Shown: positions 24,022 through 36,964 of the stretch, piece after piece
How positions within the stretch are numbered: the stretch's first letter is position 1
Layout of the letters: each line of letters starts with the position of its first letter
Assembly (NCBI GenBank): GCA_037367355.1
Contig: CM074704.1
Span: 248,001-312,000 of the forward strand
From: Neoscytalidium dimidiatum
Taxonomy: Eukaryota; Ascomycota; Dothideomycetes; Botryosphaeriales; Botryosphaeriaceae
Direction of reading: 5' to 3'
Length of the DNA: 64,000 bases
Translations under genes and position numbers: made by a program
The notes under the pieces: generated by a model
What the model was told of the DNA's origin: nothing
The model's database searches: none
Seen by the model: only the letters and a program-made list of their open reading frames with translations

Positions 24022-26703
24022 TAACGGAGGCCCGAGGGAACCTTAAACGATAAACGCGGCTTATACGACGCTCGTCGGAGCTCGTAAATAAGTAAGACTT
24101 CCTAAAAACCCGAAACGAATACTTCTCCTCTATTCGTAAAGCTAAACGGGACTACTAGAATTCGTTTCTAAGTAAAAATACCCCCAAAACTATCTTTAAA
24201 GTAATAGCCTATATAAAATACCGTCCGATAGAACGAATCCTACCGATTCGGGCTAAAAACGGCCTACTATAAGATAGCTAGAAGGGGAAAAGCTCCGCGC
24301 TAAAAGAAACGTTATTTCTATCCCCTCCTAACGTACGAATCGAAAATAACTGGATAAATTACCAGCCGGACCTAAGCTGGGAATAGCCAATTCTAGATAA
24401 AAAAGAGCTCGAACGAACGTATTCGAACCTAATAAAAGGAACTACGCCCGGGCCGGATTTAATATCCTAATAAATAATAATCTAGGCCTATAACGTATTC
24501 CTAAAAGCCTTTTATTTTGTCTATTTAAACCTCTTTAAATATAGCTACTATCTAAAGTGCTAGAGACAAGCTACGGGGGTAATTTTAAAGAAACCTAATA
24601 AGCCGGATCCCGTAAATTCTAAGACTTATAGGGTTATTTCTTTATTAAATTGCCTAGGAAAAGTACTCGAACGAGTAATAGCTAAACGCCTCGGTTTTCT
24701 AGCGGAAATAATAAACCTAATCTACCCTATATAAATAGGGGGAAGACTTAAAAAATCCGCTATAGACGCCTACTTTATTCTAACGAATTTAATAGAGGAA
24801 AACCGAAAGGCAAAGCTAAAAATATCTACGCTATTTCTAGACGTACGCGGCGCTTACGACTACGTCGCGTAAGAATAACTTCTAGGAATTTTAAGAAAGT
24901 TAAAGCTTCCGACTAATCTACTCGCGTAGATTAAAACTTTCTTAAATTCCCAATAACTACGCCTTAGTTTCGACGGAAATATAGAAGAATTTAGTAACGT
25001 AGAAACGGGTATACCGTAAGGTAGCCCTATTTCGCCGATACTATTTCTAATATATATTCGAGACCTATTCTAAACGAACTCCGTTACCTACTTATCTTAC
25101 GTCGACAATATCTCTTTAATAGCAAGCTCGAATAGCTAGAAAAAGAATATTAAGATACTAGAAAGAGAAGCGGAAAGACTCTATAAACTAGGCGCGGAAA
25201 ATACTATATAATTCGACCTCGAAAAAACCGAATTAATGCACTTTTCTAAAGAAAAAACGGCAAGAGATTCTACTTTAAAACTACCTACGGGTTTAGTTAT
25301 AAAGCCTAAAAATCTAGTCCGATATTTAGAAGTTTTCTTAGACCCACTCCTTAATTTTAAGGAACACGTCGATATTAGAATAAGCTAAGCTCGTTCGAGC
25401 CTCTTAAGAATAAATAGACTAGCTAATATCGAAAACGGACTAAAACCTAACGCGGTACGGTAGTTATACTTAGCCTACGTTACCTCCGTCTCCGATTACG
25501 GCTCTATCTTATACTGGAATAACTAAGCGAATTTTAAACGAAAAGCTACGATACTCTAGAATCTAGCTCTACGGAAAATACTAGGCGTTTTTAAAACCGC
25601 TCTAATTACTCCCCTCGAAATAGAAGCCGCGATCCCACCCTCGGAAATTCGCTTAGAAAATAACCTCCGATTCTACGCCCTACGAAGTCTTAAATTAGAC
25701 CGAAAATACCTAATTCGAAGCCTTCTAGAAAGAGAGAACGAATACGAAAGTAAGCTCGTTTAAAAAATTAGAGACTTTCTAAAAGATAAGCCGTATAACC
25801 TTAAAACGGTTAATCCTTTCTACTTTCTACCTTAGAGGCTATCTACCCCCTACTCGGTTAAAGTCTCTAAACTCTCGAAAGAAGAATAAGCTAAGAAATA
25901 CCTAAACGAACTCGAAAACCCTCCGGATAACTTAATTTCTATCTATATAGACGCAAGTTCGATTCCGAATAAAACTAAAATAGGACTAGCCGTTTTTATA
26001 GATAGAAACAACCCTATACTTAAAGACGAAACTACTATTTTAGTAGGAAATATCGGGAATAATAACCTAGTTTATAACGGCGAACTAGAGGCTCTTACGA
26101 GAGCCCTCGAACTCGTAGTTAAAAACGGATATACCGATAAAGATATTAGAGTCTACGCGGATAACTAGGCCGCGCTCTACCGTCTAAAAATACTATCTAG
26201 AAATCTAGGATAACTAGCGTAAATACGAGCTTTAAACGTAGCTAAAACGCTTATCCTAAAAGGAAATTCAGTTTAATTAGAATAGGTCCCCGGCTATTTT
26301 AATATACGCGGTAACGAAGAAGCAGATTCCCTAGCTAAATACGCCTATAAAATAAACCCGAATAACGAATCGACTAGCTACGCATTCTTTCGAATGCTAA
26401 CGCAAGTAGATTTTATTAATTCGTAGTAAAAAATAGCGAATAAGCAAGCGGAAATAGCCTCTAAAGAGTCTTATCTAAGGCGGTTTAACTAGAAAATAAA
26501 ACGAAAGTTAATAGATCTCTCTACGGAGAGAGAAACTAGCTCCGCGTTTTACTAGCTTAAAATAGGATACGGCTACTTTAAGTTCTATTTAAACCGCTTT
26601 AGACTAAACCCCTCTAATCGCTACCCGTATAATAATACGGCTAAATAAACTCCTCGATATCTAATTCTAGACTATAAAAAGTATCGACTCGAAAGAGAAG
26701 ATA
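24022..26703 (+). mobile_element. LINE B, 3' part
   Basis: Collinear with LINE E 40918 to about 43596: reverse transcriptase, RNase H (residues D, E and D visible in IDASS, NGELEAL and VYADN contexts) and the approach to the zinc knuckle. The RT box is YVDN near 25105, against YVDD in LINE E, a G-to-A change at the second catalytic aspartate. The 3' tail is missing because gypsy-3 begins at 26704. Confidence 0.82.
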
Positions 26704-26931
26704 TATAAGGCAGCTTAAACTAAAAGAATAGTATTACTATTAAGAAGAAATCTAAGTATAAAGAGAAAAAGAAGAGAAGGTAATAGAGAGATAGATAGGT
26801 AGATATATCTAGCTACCTCGGCGCTACTATAACTAAGCCTACGAAATAACGTTATTTTAGTTTCTACTTAACCTACGAAGCCGCTAGATACTTACCCGGC
26901 GGTCTAATCTACTATCTCTAAGTGCTTAATA
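26704..26931 (-). repeat. 3' LTR of gypsy-3 (228 bp)
   Basis: LTR with a rearranged or deleted stretch near 26915-26925, five bases shorter than the family's 233 bp. Confidence 0.85.
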
Positions 26932-29900
26932 CTACCCCCCTTCTGCGAGGTCCTCCGAGCTCTAGGAGAAAAAAATCTAGCGGGGGTTCTATCTTAGAGT
27001 ACTAGGCGTAGTATTCTCTAACCTTATCCGAGGCGTTCTTAAAGTTAGTCTAGAGCTAGAGGGGCGGAGCGGCATTCTAGTCGTTCTAATCTAGCGTATA
27101 AATAGCTCTATAAATACGGTTTTTAGCTAATCTACTATAGCTAACTATCTTTAGTACTTCCTATTCTTTATATAGCGTATCTTTATCGTCGTCCTAGATT
27201 AGGACTACGGGGCCTAGTTCTTATACTTAGCCTAGATAGAAGTTATCTAGGGCGAGATAAAGCTTCTAAGAATAGAAGATATTAAAGAGACTCTTATTTT
27301 ATATATATTCTAGAAGCGCGATTTTATAGGCTTTATTATCGATAACCTAGATAATTTCGTAGGGCCCGATACTCTTAGGTCTAAGGGACTTCGTTTCTTT
27401 ATTTAGGTTAAAGTGCCTAGTATCTATAAAGACCTTATCGCTAAGTTTAAAGGCTAGATAAGGTTATCGAAGCTTATTAGTATAGCGTTCTTATTCTTCT
27501 TAGACTTAGTAGAGTTATTTCTAGAGGAACTTCCTTATAGCGTTATAGCGGTCTAAGAGGCGGTCTACTTTAGTAACTTCCGCCGACTAAGAGCTTTCTA
27601 TATTCTTAGATTCTAGACTAGTACGCGGATAGAAGCCGTTATCTACGAAGAAGAGGGAGACGCTAGTAGATACGCTAATATAGATATTTACTATAAACTC
27701 CGCGTCTAGTAAAAAGTTAACCTAGTTATTTTAGGCGTAGTTAATAAATTTACGAAAGTACTACTTAAAGGTTTTAACGCTACTCTCGCTTTAGCCGTCT
27801 ATCTCTAGATAGTATACGGTAGATATTTTAATCTTAACGCGGTATCTTTCTAGGATTCTTCTATATAGCTAGGAGTTTATAGCGCTTTCTCGGTCGGATA
27901 GAATACTAAGAGGGAAACCGTAGATACTAAATATCCGGCGCTAGAGGGCTTTAGTAACTTCCTCTAACGTAAGAGAGGTTAGTAGCTCGTAGATCCTTCG
28001 TTTAGTAAGACGGTCGGTTACGACTAGATAGTACTAGAAAGTCTACCCTTTACGGAAGTACGAAGTAAGCTTTTCGGCGAAGTCTATTAAGATATTAAGC
28101 TACTTCTACTAGGAAATCGGTAGAGGCTATAGGAGTCCTTATTTTTATTTCGAGTACGGTTTATAGCGGCGATAGTAAAAGTAGTTCTTATAATAGACTA
28201 CTATATCGTCGCGTATATTAGGCTACTAGTAGTATTTCTTAAGATAGTAATATATAGCCTTATAGCCTAGATAGCCTAATAGTTAGTTATCGTAGTAGCT
28301 CTTAAGAACTTATAGGCGGGTCTCTTTATTATCTAGGACTATAAGGCGATTCTTATAGTATAAGCGATAGTCTAAGACCTTAAGGTCGGCTATATTTAGT
28401 TTATAGCCGTACTCTAAAAGGTACGTAGATATACGGCGGAGTTTCTTATCTACTACGGCTATAAAATTCTAGAGGTATTCGTCGCTCTCGTAGCCTAACT
28501 CTAGAGTCTTCTCGATTATATCTTACTTAGAGTTCTCTTCGGCTTCTTTAGAGACCTTATTATCCGCGAAGAAGATAGAATTTAAAGCGATCTTTATATC
28601 TTCTTTAATATTATAGTCCTTAAGTATTTATTAAAATCTATATTATCTACGAGGGTCCTCTACTTTTTAGGGGAGGTCCTATAATCGGCGTATAAGAGAG
28701 TCTAGCTTTTCGCCTTACTTACTAGAGCGGTACGTAATAGTAAAGTTAAATACTAAGAGAAACTTAGCCTATCTCACTTACCTACTAGTTAGTTACTTAG
28801 TAGTTATATAGTACTAGAGGTTCTTATAGTTAGTAAGGACCTTAATTAGCTTCTCTAGCTCGGCGCCTATAAGCTTAGGCTTCTAGATCTTAAAAGAACG
28901 AATAATTACGAGAAGTTCCTTATCGTAGATTATATAGTTTATCTTAGTAGGAGATATCTTCTTAGAAAAGAAGGCGATAGGCTTTAGAACGTCTTCGTAT
29001 ATTTAGGAGAGTATACCGGCGGTAACGAAGTCGGAGGCGTTAGTCTCTACCTACGTTTTCTTTTTAGGGTCGTAGTAAGCTAAGATCGGAGTAGTAGTAA
29101 AGGCTTTTTTTAGCTCTTTAAAGGCGGACTACTCCTTATCCTCCTAGGAAAATAGTACGTACTTTATTTTTTTTTTACTAGTTCTAGTTATAAAGTATTT
29201 ACCTTTAGTAAGTTTCGTAAGCGGCCTAGATAGTCGGGAGAAGTAGCGGATAAAGCGGCGGTAAAAGTTAGTAAATTCTAGAAAGGCTTAAACGTCTTTT
29301 ATTAACGCGAGTATCTTCTAGTTTAGAATTACTTTAACTTTCTTAGAGTCTATCTAGATACCGTCGACTCTAACTATAAGGCTAAGGTATTTAATAGTTT
29401 TAATATTAAACTTATATTTATCGATATCGAGCTATAGGCCTCTTTTCTTTAGTCTCGCGAGGACTTTATTAACGTATTCCGTATATTCCTCCTCGTTCTC
29501 GTTATAGACTAGCACGTTATTAAGATAAGCCGTATAGAATTAGTCTAGGTAGTCTAATACGGAGCTATTAATATAGCTTTAAAACGTAGCGGGTATATTA
29601 TAGAGTCTAAAGAGTATAACTAAATACTCGTATTATCCGAAGCGGGTATTAAAGGAGGTAAGATATTTATAGTCCTTCTTAATACGGATCTTATTAAAGG
29701 CGGTAACGATATCGAGTTTAGTAAAGATCTTAGCCTTATTTAGGCGGGTAAGAGTCTCGTTAATATTAGGGATCGGGTACTAGTTCTTTTTAGTAATTAC
29801 GTTAAGGGCTCGATAGTTAACGTATACTCTAAGGCCTCTAAAGGGTTTTCTAATAACGAGTATTAGAGTAGATACGTAGGAGATACTAGGGCGGATCTAG

Positions 29901-32598
29901 CCTTTATCTAGGTGCTCCTAAATATACTTCTATAATACGTCGCTTTCTTAAGAGGATATCGGCTTATAGTTCTTAATATAGAAAGGTTTAAATCTAGGTT
30001 TAAGATTAATCTCGTAGTTCTTTAGGCGGTAGAGTACGAGCTTATCGGCTTTCTTAATATCTTAGAGGTCCTCTATCTAGTAGTAGGCTTAAGGTAGCCT
30101 AGCGAGTCGGTTCTTCTTTGTAAGTTCTTCTTTACCCTTTATAAACTTCTAATAATCTACTTTCTTTACTACGGCTACGATAGTAGCGGCGAAGACGGCC
30201 TCGTTAGGGGCCCTATTTAGAATAAAGCCTTAGTAGTCTTTCTTATAAGTAAGGCGGATAAAGGTAGCGGTACTATAGAACTAAATATTAATATCTTACT
30301 TTAAAGGATCGAATAGCGGAAGACGGTAGTCTATAGCTCTTATCGTATATAGCTTACCGTAGGCGAGGTATCCGTTCTTAAAATACTTCGCCGAGTTAAA
30401 CGTTACTATTCTATCGGCGAAGCTAATACTAGGGTCGTAGTACTAAAGCTAGAAGTCGTCTAAGACGATAGAGTACGTACCTATACGCGCGACGTAGTAA
30501 AGGGCTTATTTCTAGTATCCGTCTATTATAATAGGTACTAGATAGCCGTAGGTTAACTATTAGAAGAAGGACCCGTCTCTAAGGGTTATACGGATTCTTT
30601 TTATAAGAGGGAAAGTGCTAAGTTTATTTACGCGAGTAAAGGATTTATTAACGAGGTTAGCTTAGCTACTATTATTAAGGAGAATATATATATTTATACT
30701 ATTTATAGTTGCCTTAAAGATTATATAGGATCCCTTTTCTATACGGGAGCGGTTGTCTACTATAAAGGAAGAAACTAATACTTTTAACCTTAAAATAGTA
30801 GATAGGCTTCGCTTACCTATAGCTTCTTCTACGATATATTCTAGGGAGCGACTTAGTCTTAAGACTAGAAGTTTTCCGAATCGCCGAGATAGTAGAGGTT
30901 CTAAGAGTTAGAGGGTTTAGACTTAATATTAATACTACTAAACTTAGCGGGCTTATTCTTTAGTAGATAGTAGGAGTCGGTAGTACGATATCTAGAGCCG
31001 TAGTAACGGTAGTAGCGGCCTTACTAGCTAAGCTAAAGCCTAGCTTAAAAATCTCTAGCGAGGCTCTTAGAATTAGACTTAGGTTCGTACTAGATACTAG
31101 ACTATTCTAGAAGCTTAGTTATAGTAGGAGTAAGCGCTAAGTTTAGATTCGAGCGACGTTTACTATTAGTAGGAGGAGCGGGAGTTATACGGCTATTATT
31201 ATTATTATTTATAGTAGAAGTAGTCTAGGGCTTATCTTTATTACGAGGGTAGTTAATATGGATTTTACTAGAGCGGGCCTTAATACTACGTAGAACGTTA
31301 AGTATTTTATTAATAGATTCGTACTCGGTAGCTAGAATACTAAACCTAAGGTTACGGTTAATAGAGAAACGAAGAGTCTCTATTTTTTCTTCCTCGTTAA
31401 TACTAGCTAGGTTCTAGAGGATAGCGATACGGGCGTAAAAGACGTTAATAGCCTCGTTAGACTTTTACGAGATTCTAATAAGGTTAATCCGTACCTTTCT
31501 AGCTACGTTATCTATATCGTAAGTCTTTCTAAGCCTTTTTAGAAACTCTTCGGCGGTTATACTTTCTTTAATAGAGAAAGAGCGTATTATACTAGCGATT
31601 TCCGTACTTAGGCGCTACTAGATATAGCGGACTATAAGGCGGTTATCGCCGCGGAAGTATCTAGACTTAATAGTAAGCTTATTCTTAATATTATCGCGAA
31701 AGTAAACGAAGTAATTAGATACGATAGTAGTAAGCTTATCTACGTTACTAGTAAGTATCTTACGAGAGCCTTTAGTAACGTTTTCTTAAAAGTCGATAGT
31801 ATCTTTATATCGGGCGCGGGCGGCGTATTTATTAAGGCGCTAGAAGGCCTAGTAGTTAAGCTCGCGTAGTTAGACGTTTTTACGGTTTCTTTCTTTAAGA
31901 GAGTAGGCGAGGTTAGTAATCTAGTCTTCTTACTTAACGCCCGTACGCTAGAGAACGTCTTATTTCTCGTAGAGGTTATTACGCTTTAGGCGAATATAAG
32001 CGAGATTTTTTAAAGTAGTATTAAGTTTAGCTATAGTCTTATAGAGGTAGATAAGGAGCCTAGCGCGGACGGCGGCGTTAGAGAAACGGTTACTAAAGTT
32101 CTTAAAGCCGTAGATTTTCGTATTCTTAGGGTATTACTATAGCTTATAGACGGGGAACTACGCTAGATCTACTTTAAGGTTAGTAAGAACTCTAATAGCG
32201 GACTTAGATAGAGGGTCTTTAAGTTTAAGTTAAGAAAAGTCGGCGTTAGATAGACCTTCGATATTATTTAGAATAAGAGCGCGGCTCTTACTAAAGATAC
32301 GCTAGCTAGAGAGGCCGACGATAGCTACGCGAGGCTATATATCTTCTTTATCTATTATCGTAGAGCGTCCGCGAGTCGTTAGTATAGTTCTTAATAGTTA
32401 GTCTTAGAAAGTCTAGAACGTCTTAGTTTTTATCGGCGGTAGTCTATACTAAGTAAAGATTTTCTTAATAGTAAAGGTAATCTAGCCTTTTTAGTACTAG
32501 ATAACTAAGTAAGCTTCGCTAGGTCTAAGAAGGTTACTAGATATTACTAGGTCGGATAGTAGCTAAACTACTATACTAAGGTTTTAGTACTTAGATTA

Positions 32599-32831
32599 TA
32601 TAAGGTAGCTTAAACTAAAAGGATAATATTACTATTAAGAAGAAATCTAAGTATAAAGAGAAAAAGAAGAGAAGATAATAGAGAGGTAGATAGATAGATA
32701 TACCTAGCTACCTCGGCGCTACTATAACTAAGCCTACGGAATAACGTTATTCCGGTTTCTATCTAACCTACGAAGCCGCTAGATACTTACCCGGCGGCCT
32801 AATCTACTATCTAAGCCTTAAGAGCCTAATA
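32599..32831 (-). repeat. 5' LTR of gypsy-3
   Basis: 233 bp with standard ends, joined to minus-strand LINE sequence at 32832. Confidence 0.87.
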
Positions 32832-33409
32832 TATTTATCGTTTAAGATTCTCTTAGGCCTCTATTAAAGTAGAATTCTACTAGGGTTTAACTTAGGCTAG
32901 TAGAGTTATTTTTAGAATAGCTTAGTTCGCTACTTACCGTATAAGATTAGTTAGAGATTCTTCTAGTTTTTCTAATAGAAAGACTTCTTTTAAACGATCT
33001 TTTAAAATCTCTAGGCTTAGATCTTTATTTTTTTCTTCTAGAATAGCTAGTTATAGGCGTAGCTTTTCTATAAAGTTTAAGGCTTTTTCTTTAAAGACTT
33101 TAGAGAATTTTTTCTAATTAGCCTTATCGTAGTTAAATCTAAATTACGTAGATTTCTTCTAGTTTATTTATTTATTTAATTAGATTTAAAATAAAATAGA
33201 AAAGTAGTCGGATCTAATAGATTTAATTATTTACTAGTCTATTATTTTATTCGTTAGCTCTTAACTAGAGAGCGTTAGATCTATTACTATAGGTCTATTT
33301 AATTTTAACTAGTAGAAGATATCTTCTTCTAGCGTATTTAGTAGGTCTAGATTATTAGATTTAATCTAATTAATTAGAACGAAGACTTCGTTTAAGTAAA
33401 AGGACTATA
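32832..33409 (-). mobile_element. LINE C, part 1 (endonuclease region)
   Basis: Reverse complement of LINE E from about 40952 down to about 40380. It is interrupted at 33409 by LINE D and resumes at 34390. This copy is among the most heavily RIP-mutated of the LINEs. Confidence 0.8.
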
Positions 33410-34389
33410 TTTATTTATTTATTTATTCGTTTAACGTTCTTATACAAGCTAAGCTTATAAAAGACGGCTAGTCTACTAACATATCTAGTCCGGTATTTCG
33501 ACCGGGATTTTTATTCGGGTTTTCTTCGGAAAGGAGTCTAGAAATAGTAGGGGCTAAGCCGGTGCTTTTTAGGAAGAAATAGGAAAGTAAGTAGAGAGAT
33601 AAGAAGAGGTAGAAGATAAAAGAAAAATAAAATAAGAGAGAATAACTTCTTTTAAAAGGAGAGGCTAAAGTTAGTTTTTTAAAAGTACGTATTTAGGCTT
33701 CCGTCGAAGTAAGTTCTAATAGCCACTTTCGGGTAGCTATTTTAGTTGTTAATAGAAAGCTTAGAAGAGCCTTCTATCCTTCTTCGGTATTAAAAACGAG
33801 GTCTAGGGAGGGGTTTTTCGTTTCTAGACTAGTATATATATCTTCTCTTTCGAGTTAATACTTTTTATAGTCTAGAATTAGATGCCGGGGGGTTTATTTA
33901 GCCGTATTATTATACGGGCAACTATTAGAGGGGTTTAATCCAAAGCGGTTTAGATAGGACTTAAAGTATCCGTGTTCTATTTTAAGCTAGTAGAACGCGG
34001 AGCTAGTTTCTCTCTCCGTAGAGAGGTCTATTAACTTTCGTTTTATCTTCCAGTTAAACCGCCTTAGATAAGACTCTTTAGAGGCTATTTCCGCTTACTT
34101 ATTCGCTATTTTTTACTACGAATTAATAAAATCTACTTGCGTTAGCATTCGAAAGAATACGTAGCTAGTCGATTCGTTATTTGGGTTTATTTTACAGGCG
34201 TATTTAGCTAGGGAATCTACTTCTTCGTTGCCGCGTATATTAAAATAGCCGGGGACCCATTCTAATTAAACTGAATTTCCTTTTAGGATAAGCGTTTTAG
34301 CTACGTTTAAAGCTCGTATTTACGCTAGTTGTCCTAGATTTCCGGATAGTGTTTTTAGACGGTAGAGCGCGGCCTAGTTATCCGCGTAG
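33410..34389 (-). mobile_element. LINE D, 5'-truncated insertion within LINE C
   Basis: About 980 bp, reverse complement of LINE E about 43049-44030. It begins with the TAAA-type tail and ends abruptly inside the RNase H region. It is bounded by a target duplication of at least 12 bp (33398-33409 and 34391-34402, ending aaggactata) that differs at one base by an A/G transition. Tail, duplication and 5' truncation together are the classic result of target-primed reverse transcription. Confidence 0.88.
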
Positions 34390-36731
34390 TAGAAGGACTA
34401 TAGATCCTACTATAAGTAGTAAATATTAAAGTCTCTAGCTATAATACTAGGAAATTCTAGCTATTAGTAGCCTAGAATACGTTCTAGTATATAGAGAAAA
34501 TTATCGATTTCTTATTTCTTTTAGTTATATAAATTAAAGAGGTAGAATTAGCTTTTTTTCTTTATTATTTTTAGAACTATTAGGTTAGGAGATTTAGTTA
34601 CCGCGGAGTTATAGTTAATATCTATTCCCGTTAAATAACGGGATATATATACTAACGTACGCGGCCTTTTCGTTAGAGAATAATCCGGTAGAATTTAAAC
34701 AAACGCGGGGTAGTTAACTAATCGCCTTTCTCTAGGATTTTTAGAATTTATTAGCTATAGTTCTTATATAAGAATTAGGCTAATTTTAAGGTTAATTACT
34801 TTAGATAGAAGGCTCTCTATAACTAGAGTATTTCTATTTAAATTAGCTTAAAATATTCTTAGTTTATCTATAGATAAAGAGAGTTAGTTAATTTAAGTTA
34901 GAATAGTACTAATATTATATATCTTTAAAGGCTTTATAGCTTATAAATTTATACTTATACTCTCTAGTACTATACTTCTTTTTATAGATTTTATATATAG
35001 AAGTTCTTATATACTTTATCGTTTCGTATTTATTTTTAAGGTAGTTACGGTATTAAATTCTCTTAGAAATAATCCGTACTTTCTCTATCTTATAGCTTAT
35101 TCTATATATAAAAAGGCGGCTATTAATAGTCTTTTTCTATTTCTTTTTAATATAGAACGAGACTATAATAAATCCCGCAGATTAGTTTTCTCTTTTTTTC
35201 TTTAAGGTAGTCTAGTAGGACTTTCTAATAGAAGATAGACCTACGTTAAAGGTCTCTATTTTCTTCTTAATAAAGAAGTTAATTAGAATATCCTTAGTTT
35301 CCTACGTAGGGATTTCGTAGATAATAATCTTATACTAGGCCTTAACTAGTTTCGGGTTAGAATTAGAAAAGACTTTCCTAATAATATTCTCTTTTTCTAA
35401 GAGAAATTAGCTAGTATAGTCTTTAGTATCTATAATTAGAATATTTCCCTTAAATAAAAGAGAGATTCCTTAGATAACGGGTTTATTTATAAATCCGGCT
35501 TCCGCGAAAGCTAGATTTAGTTTTTATTAAAGCTAGATTCCGTTAAATTAGTCTCGTAGGCCGTTATAAAAGATAGTAATTTATCTATCTTTAATAGACG
35601 TTAGTTTTACAAGCTTCGAAATTATTTTTTTAATTAGTTTTTTATATAATACGGTTATAAAACCGTCGTTTAGAATTAAATCTACCGCTATTAAGGTATA
35701 GAAGATAGGTTTTTTTAGCTAGAGTTAGCTAGCTAGGCTAGGGTTTTTCTATAGTAGCTACGAAGATAGCTTTAAGGTTTCTTATTTTATTTAAGAGTAT
35801 ATAGAATACGTTTTTAAGTACGTAGACTTCGATAGCGAGAATTAACTTAGTAAAATTAATTTTCCCTTTCGCCGTATATTCGCGGAAGATAATTAAAAGT
35901 TCGCTAAGATTATTAGCCTTAGACTAATCGTCTTTAAGATCGATTATTTTAATAAGGTAATTAAACGTAGCTTTAATATATTCCGCGGAGGACTTTAGTT
36001 TCGAACCTAGTATATACCGGATTTTTTTCTCGGAGTAGTATTCGAACGGGTTAATACTTATAGAGATAGATAAGAAGAAAAGTCTTTTTCTTAGAGTTAG
36101 TATAGGCTCTACTATTATTATTATCTTTAGTCTTCTAGATAGCGGTATTAGTTCGTTATTTTCTATCTTAATATCTTTAATACTATTAGAACTCGTAGTA
36201 TTTAAGAATTTAATAACTACCGACGTAGCTAGTAGTTAAATAGGAGTTAAGAGGCGTAGAGGATTTATAGAATCTAAAGAATTTAGAGGAGGATTTCCTT
36301 AGATTTCTATACTTTTTCTAGAGAAAAAAAAGGTAAAAATAGAAAATAAGACTAAAAAGAAATCGCCGGCTTTAGTTTTATCTAAACTAAGCCGTAAATA
36401 AACGAATTCCGGATAAGAGTAGAGAATTTTCTTAGTTACTTTCTTCTAAGAAGTAACTAAAGCGTTTTTAACGGCTATTCGTTTAAGCTTTTTACTTATT
36501 CTCGATTATTTTTAGTTCGTTTAGATATAGAGGTAGTAAAAACTCTACGTATATAAGCCGCGAAAAAGAGATAGAGTAATAAAAAGAAGAAAGCGCTTCT
36601 TTATCTTAGATTTAAATACGTAAACGCGCTCTAAATCTAGTATAACTTAGTATAAAGATACGCGTAGATATTCTTTATCAGTTTCGTAAATTTAGTACGT
36701 TTTTAGGTTAATTTAAGAATTTAGTAAAGGT
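34390..36731 (-). mobile_element. LINE C, part 2 (endonuclease to 5' region)
   Basis: Continues LINE C from the LINE D insertion back through the endonuclease and ORF1 to about LINE E position 38053, where gypsy-4 interrupts it. ORF1 is full of stops here, unlike LINE E. Glutamine codons that survive in LINE E are TAG here. Confidence 0.8.
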
Positions 36732-36964
36732 TATAAGGCAGCTTAAACTAAAAGAATAATATTACTATTAAGAAGAAATCTAAGTATAAAGAGAAAAAGA
36801 AGAGAAGGTAATAGAGAGATAGATAGGTAGATATATCTAGCTACCTCGGCGCTACTATAACTAAGCCTACGAAATAACGTTATTTTAGTTTCTACTTAAC
36901 CTACGGAGCCGCTAGATACTTACCCGGCGGTCTAATCTACTATCTAAGCCTTAAGAGCCTAATA
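36732..36964 (-). repeat. 3' LTR of gypsy-4
   Basis: 233 bp, standard ends, inserted in LINE C. Confidence 0.87.

Larger units (their letters stand above)
26704..32831 (-). mobile_element. Gypsy-3, full-length Ty3/gypsy element, heavily RIP-mutated
   Basis: Same family, minus orientation. The left LTR at 26704-26931 is 228 bp, with a small deletion near its end; the right LTR at 32599-32831 is 233 bp. The internal region is collinear with gypsy-2 but carries more C-to-T and G-to-A changes. The flanks differ: gata at 26700-26703 (LINE B, plus) and tatt at 32832-32835 (LINE C, minus). It is therefore probably a recombinant between two insertions rather than one insertion in place. Confidence 0.88.

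Noticed and set aside
33411..33426. Short TTTA repeats as possible telomeric or CRISPR-like array
   Set aside because: They are LINE 3' tails (also at 6948 and 44005), always at the end of LINE homology.
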